A DNA stretch of 64,000 bases from Micromonospora chokoriensis. GTDB taxonomy: Bacteria; Actinomycetota; Actinomycetes; Mycobacteriales; Micromonosporaceae. The stretch's first letter is position 1; the number at the start of each line of letters is the position of its first letter. Made by a program: the position numbers and the translations under genes. Location: NCBI RefSeq assembly GCF_900091505.1, contig NZ_LT607409.1, forward strand, positions 6,386,001 through 6,450,000, given 5' to 3'. The notes below the pieces were generated by a model. The model saw only the letters and a program-made list of their open reading frames with translations. It did no database searches and was not told the origin of the DNA. Shown one piece after another: positions 43,861-53,135 of the stretch.

Positions 43861-46800
43861 CGTTCTCCCCCGATTCGCAGCTGCACCGCCGCCACCCGCT
43901 GACGGATGCCGGTGGCGATGAACGCGCTGAAGGCGAGCGCCGCCAGCAGCAGACCGACCGCGGTCAGACCGATCGGAACCCAGGGCAACGCGAACGTCGC
44001 CGGGGGAATCGGTCGGCCGGCGGCCGGGGTGAGGATGACCAGCGGGGCCATGGTCGCGCCGACCGCGGCACCGAGGAGCAACCCGACTCCCACGCCGATT
44101 CCGGCGAGGAAGGTCTGTTCGGCCAGGAGCGCCCGGGCCATCAACCGAGGTGTGGCGCCGAGGGTGTGCAGCACCGCGAACTCGCCGAGCCGCCGACGGG
44201 CGGTGGCCCACACGTCCACCATCAGGCCGACGAGGGCCAGCAGCACCGCGCCGAGCGCGGCGGCGAGCATTCCGGTACGCGAGCCCTGCCAGTACGGGTC
44301 GTCGGCGGCCGCCTCCATGACCGCCTCCCGGTTGAGCACCGTGACGCCGGGCAGGTCACCGGCCGCCCGGGCGGCGGCCGTCGGGTCGGTGGCTCCGATC
44401 CACCATTCCGGCACCTGTCGCACCGTCCCGTCGGTACGGATCAGGGTGTCGACCGCCGCGGGCAGGTCCAGCAGCACGCCGGGCGCGGTGGTGGTCGGCA
44501 CGGCGCGCAACTCACCGATCAGGCGCACCGGCACCGTCGCCCCGGAGAGCGTGAAGTCGACGGTGTCGCCGACGCGCAGGCTCAGCGCCTCGCGTACCTG
44601 GGGGGTCATCAGCACTGGTACGGCCGCCTTCGGACCCGGCACGACCACGAACCGGGTCGACTCCTGGTCCATGCGCCCCCACTCCGGCTGCCGTTCCACC
44701 GGGCGGGTGGTCACGAATCCGCTGCCGCTCAGCTTCACCGGAAGGCGCGGTCCGCGGGCCCAGGTCGTCGCCCACTCACCGGTGAGTTCGGCAGGGCGAG
44801 CCGTGCCGGCCGCGTCGACCAGCTTCAGGTCGCTCACCTGCAACCCGTACGAGTCGCCGGCCACCCGCCCGCCGTCGGCCTCGAACCCGGCCACCCGGAG
44901 CCGCGCTCCCCCCACGTCGGGTAGCTGGACCGTGAAGCGGGTGGCCCGCCCGTCGCTGGGGGCGGCAACCGCCGGAAGCCGGAAGGCGAGGCCCTCCGTG
45001 CTGGTGACCAGCAGCGCCACCGAGATCTGGTGCGGTTCGGACGCGTTCGCCACCGGCGTACGGACGGTTCCGGTGATCGTGCGGGTGCCTTCGGGTAGCT
45101 CGATGCCCCCGGCTGCCGCCCGCGCGCCGATCATCCGCTGGTACTGCTCCGAGACCGGCCCGTCGGAGAGGCGGTCGGCGAGGCGGACGGTACCGGGTGC
45201 GTTGGCCGGGTCGACACCGATCACGGTCGCCGGCAGGTTCTGCCGGCCGACCCGGACCTCGTCCCGCCAGGCCGGCAGCACCCGGTCCACGGTCGGCAGC
45301 GCGGCGAGCTCAGCAGCCCTGTTCGGTGGGGCGACACCGGCCCGCTCGGTGATCCGCACGTCGGCGCCGACCGTGTATCCGGCCTGCTCGACCTGGGACC
45401 GCTCACCGGTGCTGATCAGTGACCAGGCCAGGGTGCTGCCGCCGACGGCGAGGGCGAGCAGCAGGACCGGGCCGGCGTGTGGACGCCGACCGGCCTGCCA
45501 CATGCCGAACATGGTGGCCGTCCAGGGGCGTCGGTCGACGAAGCGCTCCGCGAACCGGGTGAGCGGCGGGAGCACCCGCAGCGCCAGCACGGCACCGGCC
45601 AGTACGCCGAGCGTCGGGGCGGCGACCAGCAACGGGTCGAGCCCGAGCTGGCCGCCTGATCCGGCCAGCGGCGAGGCGTACCGGCGGAGCTGCACCCAGG
45701 CGAGTACGGCGAGTGCCACGAGCACCAGGTCGACGCTGGCGCGTTGGACGCTCGCCGACCGGTTCGGCCGGGACCGGGACGCCATGTCGGCCACGTACGT
45801 GCCGGCGCCGCGCAGCGTCGGGAGGACCATGGCGACCAGGCAGCCGGCCGCGGTGGCCGCCGCTGCCGCCCAGACGAGTGTGGTGTTGCCGCCGGCGGTG
45901 TAGAGGGACGCGGACCCGCCGGGTCTGATGTACCGCAGCGCCTCACCGGCGATCAGTGGACCGAGCACGGCTGCCGGGGCGACCACCAGGGTCGCCTCCC
46001 GGGCGGCCAGTCCGGCCAGCTGCCGGCGGGCGGCGCCGCGGGCACGCAGCAGCGCGGTCTGCGGGCGGCGGTCCTCGTGCAGGAGGGCTGCGACCAGCAC
46101 CAGCGCGTACCCGCCGAGCACCAGGATCAGCAGCAGCGGGGTCGCCAGCGAGGAACGGCCCACCAGGTCGGCGCGGCCGATCCGGTCCAGCAGCGTCTCC
46201 ATCTTCGTCACGGTCTGCCCGGAGCTGCCGAGTTGGGCAGCCTCGGGCACCGCGGTGATCGCCTCGGTGAGCGCCTGCCGCACGGCGGGGAGGTCGGCGG
46301 TGTCGACGCCACCGAGGTCCGGTTGGGCCAGCCAGGACGCCGACACCGATCCCGGGAACATGGCGACGAAGTCGGCCGGGTCGAGCGTGAACGGCCCGTA
46401 CGAGGTGCCGGAAGCGGCGCTGCCCGCGCCGACCCCGGGGGCCAGCAGCCAGTACGTGTCGGTCGGGTCGCGGGGCCGCCAGGTGCCGGCGAGCACCAGT
46501 TCGCTGCGTCGTTCGGTGGCCCGGTCGCGCACCGGGATGCGTTCGCCGACGGTGAGGCCCAGGGTGCCGGCGACCCGCTCCGGCAGGCTCACCTCGACGG
46601 GGTTCGCGCCGGGGCGGGGCCACGCTCCGGCGGTCAACTCCGCGTGGCCGGCGAGGTCCTCGAGCGTGGCCAGGTTCGCGAAGACCGGCTCGTCGCCCGG
46701 GCGGGGAACCTGCCCGAGGTCTCCGGTCAGCTCCCGTCCGGTGCCGTACCGACCGGCGGCGACGGTGACCGGGGCGCCGGCGAGCCCGTCGGCGAGCTCC

Positions 46801-47039
46801 GCGCGGACGGCCTTGTCCCGGTTCGCGAACTCCGCCGCGTCACGTCCACCGGACCCACTGACCAGCAGCCCGCGCTCCTCGGCCGGCGAGGCGGCGACGA
46901 GGGCCCGCTGCCCGGCGTCCACCGCCCGCCGGTTGTAGTCAGACAGCCCGGTGACCAACGCGACGGCGACGAGGGCGGCGATCACCGCGGCAACCAGCAG
47001 CCCTCGCGCCTCGCGGGCCCGTCTCCACACCAGCTTCAT
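43857..47039 (-). CDS. FtsX-type ABC transporter permease, 1060 residues
   Basis: The first gene of the operon. Helix 1 is GLLVAAVIAALVAVALVTGL; large extracytoplasmic domains occupy about 40-310 and 560-880; FtsX-like helical blocks are near LILVLGGYALVLVAALLHED and MLAAALGAVLLALVGLMVDV. A repeat of two halves, each with an extracytoplasmic domain and FtsX helices, is evident. GGGGAGGCG precedes ATG 47039. It is as long as the largest members of the family. Substrate unknown. Confidence 0.88.
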   Translation of the reverse strand: MKLVWRRAREARGLLVAAVIAALVAVALVTGLSDYNRRAVDAGQRALVAASPAEERGLLVSGSGGRDAAEFANRDKAVRAELADGLAGAPVTVAAGRYGTGRELTGDLGQVPRPGDEPVFANLATLEDLAGHAELTAGAWPRPGANPVEVSLPERVAGTLGLTVGERIPVRDRATERRSELVLAGTWRPRDPTDTYWLLAPGVGAGSAASGTSYGPFTLDPADFVAMFPGSVSASWLAQPDLGGVDTADLPAVRQALTEAITAVPEAAQLGSSGQTVTKMETLLDRIGRADLVGRSSLATPLLLILVLGGYALVLVAALLHEDRRPQTALLRARGAARRQLAGLAAREATLVVAPAAVLGPLIAGEALRYIRPGGSASLYTAGGNTTLVWAAAAATAAGCLVAMVLPTLRGAGTYVADMASRSRPNRSASVQRASVDLVLVALAVLAWVQLRRYASPLAGSGGQLGLDPLLVAAPTLGVLAGAVLALRVLPPLTRFAERFVDRRPWTATMFGMWQAGRRPHAGPVLLLALAVGGSTLAWSLISTGERSQVEQAGYTVGADVRITERAGVAPPNRAAELAALPTVDRVLPAWRDEVRVGRQNLPATVIGVDPANAPGTVRLADRLSDGPVSEQYQRMIGARAAAGGIELPEGTRTITGTVRTPVANASEPHQISVALLVTSTEGLAFRLPAVAAPSDGRATRFTVQLPDVGGARLRVAGFEADGGRVAGDSYGLQVSDLKLVDAAGTARPAELTGEWATTWARGPRLPVKLSGSGFVTTRPVERQPEWGRMDQESTRFVVVPGPKAAVPVLMTPQVREALSLRVGDTVDFTLSGATVPVRLIGELRAVPTTTAPGVLLDLPAAVDTLIRTDGTVRQVPEWWIGATDPTAAARAAGDLPGVTVLNREAVMEAAADDPYWQGSRTGMLAAALGAVLLALVGLMVDVWATARRRLGEFAVLHTLGATPRLMARALLAEQTFLAGIGVGVGLLLGAAVGATMAPLVILTPAAGRPIPPATFALPWVPIGLTAVGLLLAALAFSAFIATGIRQRVAAVQLRIGGER

Positions 47040-47145
47040 CCGACGCCTCCCCTGGCCCTGGCGGGCCGACGACCATCAAGACAGGCCACCCACCGGGAAA
47101 GGTTCGCGCCCGTTACATGATCGTTATTACGGGAGGGTCGGGCGG

Positions 47146-47310
47146 CTACCTGCCGCTTCGAACCGTGCGGATGCCGAACACCACCGAGCCGATCACCAGC
47201 ACGACGCCGATGAGCTGGAGACCCGGGGAGTCGTCGGCCCCTCCGAGTACGACGCCGGCGATGCCGAGCGCCACACCGAGGAACACGACGGCGATCAGGG
47301 CGTACCTCAT
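47146..47310 (-). CDS. Small two-helix membrane protein
   Basis: A 54-residue protein with two hydrophobic stretches, YALIAVVFLGVALGIAGVVL and LQLIGVVLVIGSVVFGI, joined by GGADDSPG and ending in a basic tail. ATG 47310 overlaps the stop of the XRE regulator by four bases, so it belongs to that operon. No family recognised. It is 106 bases upstream of the large permease, on the same strand. Confidence 0.65.
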   Translation of the reverse strand: MRYALIAVVFLGVALGIAGVVLGGADDSPGLQLIGVVLVIGSVVFGIRTVRSGR

Positions 47311-47522
47311 GGGGTTTCCTCCTCCACCCATTCGAGCAGGTCTCCGGGCTGGCATTCGAGCACCCGACACATCGCCTCCAGGGTGCTGAAGCGGACCGCC
47401 TTGGCGCGGCCGTTCTTGAGCACCGCCACGTTGGCCGGCGTGAGCCCGACGCGCTCGGCGAACTCTCCGACGCTCATCTTGCGCTTGGCCAACTCGACGT
47501 CGATGCGGACGACGATGGGCAT
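47307..47522 (-). CDS. XRE-family transcriptional regulator, YozG-like
   Basis: A 71-residue single-domain repressor: RIDVELAKRKMSVGEFAERV, GLTPANVAVLKNGRAKAVRF, then STLEAMCRVLECQPGDLLEW, the exact layout of YozG-type regulators. These are normally paired with DUF2975 membrane proteins, as here: ATG 47522 shares one base with the DUF2975 stop. The pair is thought to be autoregulatory; no operator could be identified by eye. Confidence 0.88.
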   Translation of the reverse strand: MPIVVRIDVELAKRKMSVGEFAERVGLTPANVAVLKNGRAKAVRFSTLEAMCRVLECQPGDLLEWVEEETP

Positions 47523-48001
47523 CAGATCACCGCTTCCATGTCGGTCCGTAGCGTGGTGGCCTGCCGCAGCAGCGCTCGCATCACCACCATGAGGAGCCCC
47601 AGCACGGTGACGCCCACCGTCAGGAGGAACAGCAGGAGTGGCACTCCCGGGTCGTCCGCGTTGAAGCCGACCCACAGGAAGACCCCCACGAGCACCACCC
47701 AGGCGGCGGCGATCGCCCAGACGATGGCGTCCACCCACTTGAGGGACGCCTCGGTGAAGATTCGGTCGTTCTTGACCAGGCTGAGCAACTGCCACGTCGC
47801 GACGATGACCACCTGGACGCACAGCACCCAGAACACCGTCACGGCGGTCGCCGGCCAGCGCAGGTGCGCGTCCTGCGGCGACTGTTCGGCCATGTACGCG
47901 AACTGGCCGGGCAGCGAGAGGGTCTGGAACACGACCAGGACCCCGAACAGCACCACGAGAAAGACTCTGAGAGCGGCTACCGCTCGATGCGTTGTAACCA
48001 T
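47522..48001 (-). CDS. DUF2975 membrane protein
   Basis: A 159-residue protein with four predicted helices (ALRVFLVVLFGVLVVFQTL, WPATAVTVFWVLCVQVVIVA, AIVWAIAAAWVVLVGVFLWV, PLLLFLLTVGVTVLGLLMVV). LVKNDRIFTEASLKWVDAIVW is the family signature (the F-x-x-x-S-L-K-W-V-D-A motif). It heads a three-gene unit with an XRE regulator and a small membrane protein. Function unknown; the XRE-DUF2975 pair is widespread in Gram-positive bacteria. Confidence 0.85.
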   Translation of the reverse strand: MVTTHRAVAALRVFLVVLFGVLVVFQTLSLPGQFAYMAEQSPQDAHLRWPATAVTVFWVLCVQVVIVATWQLLSLVKNDRIFTEASLKWVDAIVWAIAAAWVVLVGVFLWVGFNADDPGVPLLLFLLTVGVTVLGLLMVVMRALLRQATTLRTDMEAVI

Positions 48002-48032
48002 GCATCGAGTTTCGCTCGTTACCTATCGAAAG

Positions 48033-48677
48033 TCAATCGGTTCGCTCGTCGGCGCTCCGTGGCACGACACCCTCACCCGCCGGCAACGGCCTCGCCTTCT
48101 GCGGGTGGAACGTCTCGTGCCGGGCCAGCATGGCGACGAACTCGACGATCTTCCGCTCGCGGGTCTCCACCCGCTTCACCGCGTTGAGGCGGTGGATGAG
48201 GGCGAACCGGTTGGCCTTGGTGAGCACGTCGAGCATCGCCTGCGCGGCGGGCTCGGCGGCGACGGCGGCGAGGAGGTCGGCCGGCACCTCCGCCTCCGAC
48301 GGTGGGGCGTAGGCCGCCGCCCACCGACCGTCCGCCTTCGCCGCCTCCACCGCGGCCCGCCCGGCCGGCGTCATCCGCCCCGACTCCTCCAGCCGGGCCA
48401 CGTTCGCCACGTTGCGTTGCGACCAGGAACTGCGCGGCCGGCGTGGGGTGAACCGGATCCACGAGGTCCCCTCGTCGCGTTTGCGGGCCTGCCCGTCGAT
48501 CCAGCCGAAGCACAGGCCCTCGTCGACGGCCTGCTGCCAGGTCAGCGTCGTGACCGTGCCGCCCTTCCTGGTCAGGGCCAACCAGACCCCGGGCGACGAG
48601 GTGTGGTTGGCCGACAACCAGGTGCGCAACCCGTCGGCATCCGCCACGACCAACTCAGCCAGCTCGGCGTTCGTCAT
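48033..48677 (-). CDS. YdeI/OmdA-family protein
   Basis: A 214-residue protein with the family signatures SPGVWLALTRKG, WQQAVDEGLCFGWIDGQARK, RFTPRRPRSSWSQRNVANVA and LESGRMTPAGRAAVEAAKADGRW. Members have been linked to stress or antimicrobial-peptide responses in other bacteria, without an established reaction. ATG 48677 overlaps the stop of the HIT-like gene by four bases, so the two are one operon. Confidence 0.82.
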   Translation of the reverse strand: MTNAELAELVVADADGLRTWLSANHTSSPGVWLALTRKGGTVTTLTWQQAVDEGLCFGWIDGQARKRDEGTSWIRFTPRRPRSSWSQRNVANVARLEESGRMTPAGRAAVEAAKADGRWAAAYAPPSEAEVPADLLAAVAAEPAAQAMLDVLTKANRFALIHRLNAVKRVETRERKIVEFVAMLARHETFHPQKARPLPAGEGVVPRSADERTD

Positions 48678-49303
48678 GCCGGCACGCTATCCCCCGGGTC
48701 CGACAGCCGGTGACCACCGTGGGACGCGACCAGCGCGTCCGCCACGAGGTCGGCGTCGGCGTCGGCCACGTCCGACGGGTACTCCGGCAGCAGGTCGTCC
48801 CAGGCGACCAACCACGACCCGAACAACTGGGCCTGCCCCTCCGGCCGGGCGAAGAACCAGACGTGCAGGTGTGCGCCACCATCTCCGAAGCGATAGACGT
48901 GGGCCCGCGAGATGTGCGGCAGCGCCTGCACGTGGCGTGCGATGCGGGTGCTCAACAACCCCAGCTCAGCGGCCAGATCGTCGGGCAGATCCTCCATGTC
49001 GTGGTGCTCGAGCGGCATCAGCATGAGCACCAGCGGGACGGCGACGCCCTTGATCCGGATCAGCCGCCAGCGCTCGTTGAACCAGATCCCCTCGTTCCGC
49101 TTGCGGCAGGCATCGCAGTCCGACGGGTCTTCGCCGTGCCGGGCCGGCTCCGGGAGCACCGGCGGCCGCAACGGCGCCACCCGAAGTCCGTCCGGGTCGA
49201 ACGGGCTGATGTCCCAACCCGTCATGCGTGCCAACGGAAGACGGTGTTCGCCGTCGGCAGCAGCGAGCGCGTGGTCGTAAAACTCGTCCGGTCGCAAGGC
49301 CAT
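48674..49303 (-). CDS. HIT-like nucleotide hydrolase/transferase
   Basis: A 209-residue protein with the histidine-triad-like segment RFGDGGAHLHVWFFARPEG, a CDACRKR zinc-like pair and VPLVLMLMPLEHHDMEDLPD. HIT proteins hydrolyse or transfer nucleoside phosphoramidates and dinucleoside polyphosphates; the exact substrate is unknown. ATG 49303 is set by TAGTGT (minus strand, 49316-49311) ending 7 bases before it, predicting a leaderless mRNA. It drives the YdeI-like gene behind it. Confidence 0.75.
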   Translation of the reverse strand: MALRPDEFYDHALAAADGEHRLPLARMTGWDISPFDPDGLRVAPLRPPVLPEPARHGEDPSDCDACRKRNEGIWFNERWRLIRIKGVAVPLVLMLMPLEHHDMEDLPDDLAAELGLLSTRIARHVQALPHISRAHVYRFGDGGAHLHVWFFARPEGQAQLFGSWLVAWDDLLPEYPSDVADADADLVADALVASHGGHRLSDPGDSVPA

Positions 49304-49392
49304 GCGGCAGACACTAGTACGAGATGATCCACATTGGCCGGCTCCGGAGCACGCACCTGACCGGCCGCCACGGCGACGGGAGGAGGTTGCGC

Positions 49393-49947
49393 ATGGCCGT
49401 CGACCCGATCGGGCGCAGGGGCAGGGACCTGGTGTTCTCCGACAGCACCGATCGTTGGATCGGCCGGCTGCTCCTGCTGTTCCTGGTGGTGGCCCTGCCA
49501 CGGGAGATGTCCAGGCCGAGCCTGGCCGGGTTGCCGTTCGACGTCGGCGCGGCGGCCTTCTTCGCGATCCTGGGCTGGCTCTCTTTCCGGATGGGTTTCC
49601 GCCTGCGGCTGACCGCCCGGCGCGATCACTTCGAGGTGGTCAACCCGCTGAGCGTCGACCGCATCGACTACCGCGACGTGGCCTCGATCGACCGTGATCT
49701 GCTCTCGCTCCGCATCACGCTGGTCTCCGGACAGCGGGTCCGGGCGTGGGGTCTGTCCGACTCGCTGCTGCACACCCGAGGATCGAAAGGGCAGGACCTG
49801 GTCGACCGCCTCGGCGCGATCGCCGACGAGCGGCAGACCGCCAACGGCTCGCCTCGCTCTCGCAGCCGTTTCCCCGACTGGTGGATGGCGCTCGCACTGT
49901 TCGCGCTGTTCTCGGGGGCGATCGTCCACCGCCTGATGACGCACTGA
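49393..49947 (+). CDS. Membrane protein with bacterial PH-like domain
   Basis: A 184-residue protein: two helices near the start (RWIGRLLLLFLVVALP and VGAAAFFAILGWLSFRMGF), then a PH-like domain (RLTARRDHFEVVNPLSVDRI, DYRDVASIDRDLLSL) and a C-terminal helix (WWMALALFALFSGAIV). The layout matches small actinobacterial bPH proteins of unknown role. ATG 49393 is preferred over ATG 49324 because GGGAGGAGG precedes it. Convergent with the next gene. Confidence 0.72.
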   Translation: MAVDPIGRRGRDLVFSDSTDRWIGRLLLLFLVVALPREMSRPSLAGLPFDVGAAAFFAILGWLSFRMGFRLRLTARRDHFEVVNPLSVDRIDYRDVASIDRDLLSLRITLVSGQRVRAWGLSDSLLHTRGSKGQDLVDRLGAIADERQTANGSPRSRSRFPDWWMALALFALFSGAIVHRLMTH

Positions 49948-49986
49948 CCCGGCGTACCGCACCCTCTTCGTGGCGGCGGCGGCCGG

Positions 49987-51225
49987 TCACGGGCGGGCCG
50001 ACGCCCTCGGGATCCGACCGGGGTCGTTGATCTGCCGCCGGAAGGCGAGGTACGCGCTCAGGTTGACCAGCAGCATCACCAGCCCGACCACCGAGGCCAG
50101 GAGGCCCACGTCGAGGCTCGGCAGTGCCACGAACGTCAGTGCGGCGAGCACGATGGCGAAGATGTTGAGGAAGGTGAAGCCCAGCACCAGTTCGTTGAGC
50201 AGGCGGGACCGACGGTCCTGGAGCCGACCGACCAGTTGCTGGTGCAGCGTTCGGACGAAGTCCAGCCGCTCGTCCAACGTGGTCAGGACGAGCCGGAACT
50301 TCCACTGCTGCTCCAGCGCGTTCCAGACGGTGCCGCCAGCCGCGTCGAGGTGGGCCTCCACTGACGAATAGCCGAGCCGGAACAGCCGGATGCGGTGGTA
50401 GCCGCGCAGGATGCGCTTGGCCTGGTCTTCGAGAGCGCTCATCGACAGGTCCGCGCGCCCCGGGTCGATCTGGGACAGCTCGGCCGAGAGCACCGCGTCG
50501 TAGCGCAGGGCCGCAGCCCAGCAGACGTGGTGCACCCCGGTCAACCGCGCCAACAGCAGGGCCGGGCGCGACCCGAAGTCGTTGACCACAGCCGTGGTGT
50601 GCGAACCGACCCGCAACACGCCACCCCGGGCTCCGTCAGGCGTGCAGTCCACGCCGTCCGGGGTGAACGCCTCGGCGATGGCGCGCCGCCGCGCCGGATC
50701 GCAGTCCGGGTCCACCCGGACGGCGAAGGTGGTGTTGGCCCAGAGCACGAACACCTCGTCCGCACCGGCCGGCGCCGGCAGGATGGCTCGCAGGAGCCGG
50801 GTCACCGCGGGCACCATCCGCTGCACCGGCGGGGCGACCTCGTCGACCACGTCGCCGGCGCCGCTGACGATGCCGTCCGGAAGTTGGTACGTGACGCACA
50901 GGAGACCGCAGTCGACATTCCAGAGGCTCACCCGAGCAGAGAGCACCTGCCACGCACCTGATGCCGTCGTGGGCACGAGCGAGGGGTCGATCTCCTCCTC
51001 GGCGATCCGCAGGATCTCCTGGCCGCCGCTGATCTCCGTGGTCGGCCGTGGCATGCTGCCGAGCAGTTCGTCGAGGAGCCGTTGACCATAGGGCTGCAAC
51101 GCCAGATCGTCGAGGCCGTCGGTGAGGTTCCACCCCGTCGGCACGTCACGTGTGGCACCGGTCTCGGTGGACAGCTGACACGGGAAGTAGGCGACCACAC
51201 GCACCGACGTGACGTCCTTGAGCAT
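49987..51225 (-). CDS. Unknown protein with two C-terminal membrane helices
   Basis: A 412-residue protein I do not recognise. The first 330 residues are soluble (SVRVVAYFPCQLSTETGATR, VFVLWANTTFAVRVDPDCDP, DLSMSALEDQAKRILRGYHR), then LVGRLQDRRSRLLNELVLGF leads into helices FLNIFAIVLAALTFVALPSL and GLLASVVGLVMLLVNLSAYL. This topology, a large cytoplasmic domain with a coiled region and a helical hairpin, recalls CorA-like proteins, but the GMN motif is absent. ATG 51225 has GGGGAGAGG upstream; ATG 51285 does not. Confidence 0.65.
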   Translation of the reverse strand: MLKDVTSVRVVAYFPCQLSTETGATRDVPTGWNLTDGLDDLALQPYGQRLLDELLGSMPRPTTEISGGQEILRIAEEEIDPSLVPTTASGAWQVLSARVSLWNVDCGLLCVTYQLPDGIVSGAGDVVDEVAPPVQRMVPAVTRLLRAILPAPAGADEVFVLWANTTFAVRVDPDCDPARRRAIAEAFTPDGVDCTPDGARGGVLRVGSHTTAVVNDFGSRPALLLARLTGVHHVCWAAALRYDAVLSAELSQIDPGRADLSMSALEDQAKRILRGYHRIRLFRLGYSSVEAHLDAAGGTVWNALEQQWKFRLVLTTLDERLDFVRTLHQQLVGRLQDRRSRLLNELVLGFTFLNIFAIVLAALTFVALPSLDVGLLASVVGLVMLLVNLSAYLAFRRQINDPGRIPRASARP

Positions 51226-51596
51226 CAGCGACCTCTCCCCGACCGACCCTCGCAGGGTATCGAGGAAGTCAACAACGTCGATCATTGCGAGCGCCACATC
51301 GACACGGCCCCGGGCCAACCAGCGCAACCAGCGCGGTCCGGCCAACCAGCACTGCGCGGCGGCGGCGCGACGACTCGGCATGCACCGTGGCGGCGTCTCA
51401 CGGGCGGGCCTTCCAGCCCTGCAGCGCGCGACGCGACGGCGCGCGGCTCGGCAGCGCGCGACCCAGCAGCGCGCGACCCGACGTCCAGGTCTGGTAGCGG
51501 CTGGCCTCCGAGTGGCGGGAAACCGAGGCGCACGCGAAGGCCACGGCCACGACGTGATTGGCGGCCAGCCCGTGCCGAGCAACCCTCACCAGTTGG
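51226..51596. other. 371-base gene-free stretch with short direct repeats
   Basis: No gene supported. It holds three copies of CAGCGCGCGAC, at 51422, 51452 and 51467, within a very GC-rich, low-complexity patch, and the upstream region of the unknown membrane protein. Frames here are open on both strands only because of composition. Confidence 0.5.
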
Positions 51597-52847
51597 CTAC
51601 GTTCGCCGGTGGTAGTGGTTGCGGCGCGGGAGCTGGTTCGGATCGAGCCAGGCCGGTGGCACGAACTCGGGTCGCCCGTCGTCGCCGAGCCGGATCACCC
51701 AATCGCTGTGGTGAACGTGTCGGTGGTGGTGGCCGCAGAGCAGGACGGCGTTGTCGAGGCTGGTGGGGCCGCCGTCGGCCCAGTGGTGGATGTGGTGAGC
51801 GGCGCACCAGCGTGGCGGCCGGTCGCAGCCCGGGAACGCGCAGCCGCCGTCGCGCAGCACGAGGGCCCGTCGCAGTGGGCCGGTGATGAGTCGGCGTTGC
51901 CGACCGACGTCGAGGATCTGGCTGGTGCCGCCGAGGACGGCGGGCAGGATGGCAGCGTCGCAGGCCATCCGGCGCACCGTGTCGGGGGTGAGCTGGAGGC
52001 CGATGTCGAGCGCCCCGGCACAGAGTTGCTGGGTGAGGGTGTCGTAGTCGGTGGTGACGACGATCTGGGCGGGGTCGCCGCCGCTGTCGGGCAGCTCGCC
52101 GGTGCGCAGGGCGAGTCGGCAGACATCGGCGAGGGCGTCGTGGCGACGTTGCCCGGGCGATCGTGTGTCGTCGGGGCCTGACGGTGCGCTGAGCGGGTCG
52201 ATGGCGGCACGCAGCAGGCCGGCGGTCTCGGCGTCGAGGGTGCCGGTGAGCCGCAGGCGGCCGTCGGTTTGCGTGGAGAGGGTGAGGTGTCGGTCGCGGG
52301 CGGCGCGGGCGTCGTCGGCGGCCAGGGCTGCTGCTGCGGCGGCGTCGGCGAGGTCGGGGGCGACGTGGTCGAGGATCCGGGTGCCCATGCGACGTAGCAG
52401 GGTCGGGTCGAACTGCCCGGCCCACTCGACCAGCACGCCAACCGCTTTGTCGGCCACCTCGACGCCCGCCGACGCCGTCACCGTGGCGGCCGTGTCGGCG
52501 ATGACCCGCGCCTGCTCCGCACTGACCATCCCGCCCGCCAACGCCTCCCGCACCGCAGGTGGGGCGACGTCGACCGAGGCCGCGAGCCCGACCAGCCGAC
52601 GCGCGGCGGCGACGTCGAGCCGCAGGCGATGACGCAGCCACACCGTCGTCGAGGACGCGCCCTGCGCGACTGCGGTGCCCCGCCCGTCCAACTCCCGGAC
52701 GACCGCCAACTGCACCGCCGCCAGCCGCTGCTGCAAGCGATGGGTGGCGTCGAGCGCCGCGATCAGCTCGCGCTCGGAGAGGGCCCAGGCAGCAGCGTCG
52801 GCGCAGCTCGCCACCGCACTGTCCGCCCGCGCCAACTCATCGATCAC
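51597..52847 (-). CDS. DUF222-HNH endonuclease (13E12-type)
   Basis: A 416-residue protein with an N-terminal DUF222 helical domain (ALDATHRLQQRLAAVQLAVV, GMVSAEQARVIADTAATV) and a C-terminal HNH nuclease: LVLRDGGCAFPGCDRPPRWC, AHHIHHWADGGPTSLDNAVL and LCGHHHRHVHH. The type occurs in many copies in actinobacteria and includes the mycobacterial 13E12 repeat family, often tied to mobile DNA. The start is GTG 52847: TAAGAT on the minus strand (52859-52854) ends 6 bases before it. TTG 52853 overlaps the predicted promoter and is rejected. Confidence 0.88.
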   Translation of the reverse strand: MIDELARADSAVASCADAAAWALSERELIAALDATHRLQQRLAAVQLAVVRELDGRGTAVAQGASSTTVWLRHRLRLDVAAARRLVGLAASVDVAPPAVREALAGGMVSAEQARVIADTAATVTASAGVEVADKAVGVLVEWAGQFDPTLLRRMGTRILDHVAPDLADAAAAAALAADDARAARDRHLTLSTQTDGRLRLTGTLDAETAGLLRAAIDPLSAPSGPDDTRSPGQRRHDALADVCRLALRTGELPDSGGDPAQIVVTTDYDTLTQQLCAGALDIGLQLTPDTVRRMACDAAILPAVLGGTSQILDVGRQRRLITGPLRRALVLRDGGCAFPGCDRPPRWCAAHHIHHWADGGPTSLDNAVLLCGHHHRHVHHSDWVIRLGDDGRPEFVPPAWLDPNQLPRRNHYHRRT

Positions 52848-52956
52848 AAGCAAATCTTAGAACAGGCGTACGACAAAAATCGGCCGCGCGAAAAGCAGAA
52901 ACCGAAGCGACGGCCCACCGAAAGCAACCACCGCCAAGATCTGCACAACATCAGCG

Positions 52957-52992
52957 ATGTTGCTGCCTCCCAGGCGTCGGAGGCAGCAACAT
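52957..52992 (-). terminator. Hairpin, 14-bp perfect stem, in the HNH upstream gap
   Basis: ATGTTGCTGCCTCC (52957-52970) and GGAGGCAGCAACAT (52979-52992), 8-base loop. It is downstream of the HTH gene at 53136 and about 110 bases upstream of the HNH gene, so it may end the HTH transcript. The gap 52848-53135 has below-average GC and no supported gene. Confidence 0.6.
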
Positions 52993-53135
52993 GCGGGAAG
53001 TTGCACGAATCTTGGGCGCGGCATCGGGTCGAGGCGGACGCACAGCAGGGCCGGCGGGCGAGCTGTGCACGCGCCGCCTAACGAGTGATCAGCCAGCACC
53101 GCCGCAGCAGGACGAGCCACCCCTGGAAGACCTTG

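Noticed and set aside
52857..53120. 87-codon minus-strand frame in the HNH upstream gap
   Set aside because: It spans the hairpin at 52957-52992, has no homology and overlaps the predicted HNH promoter.
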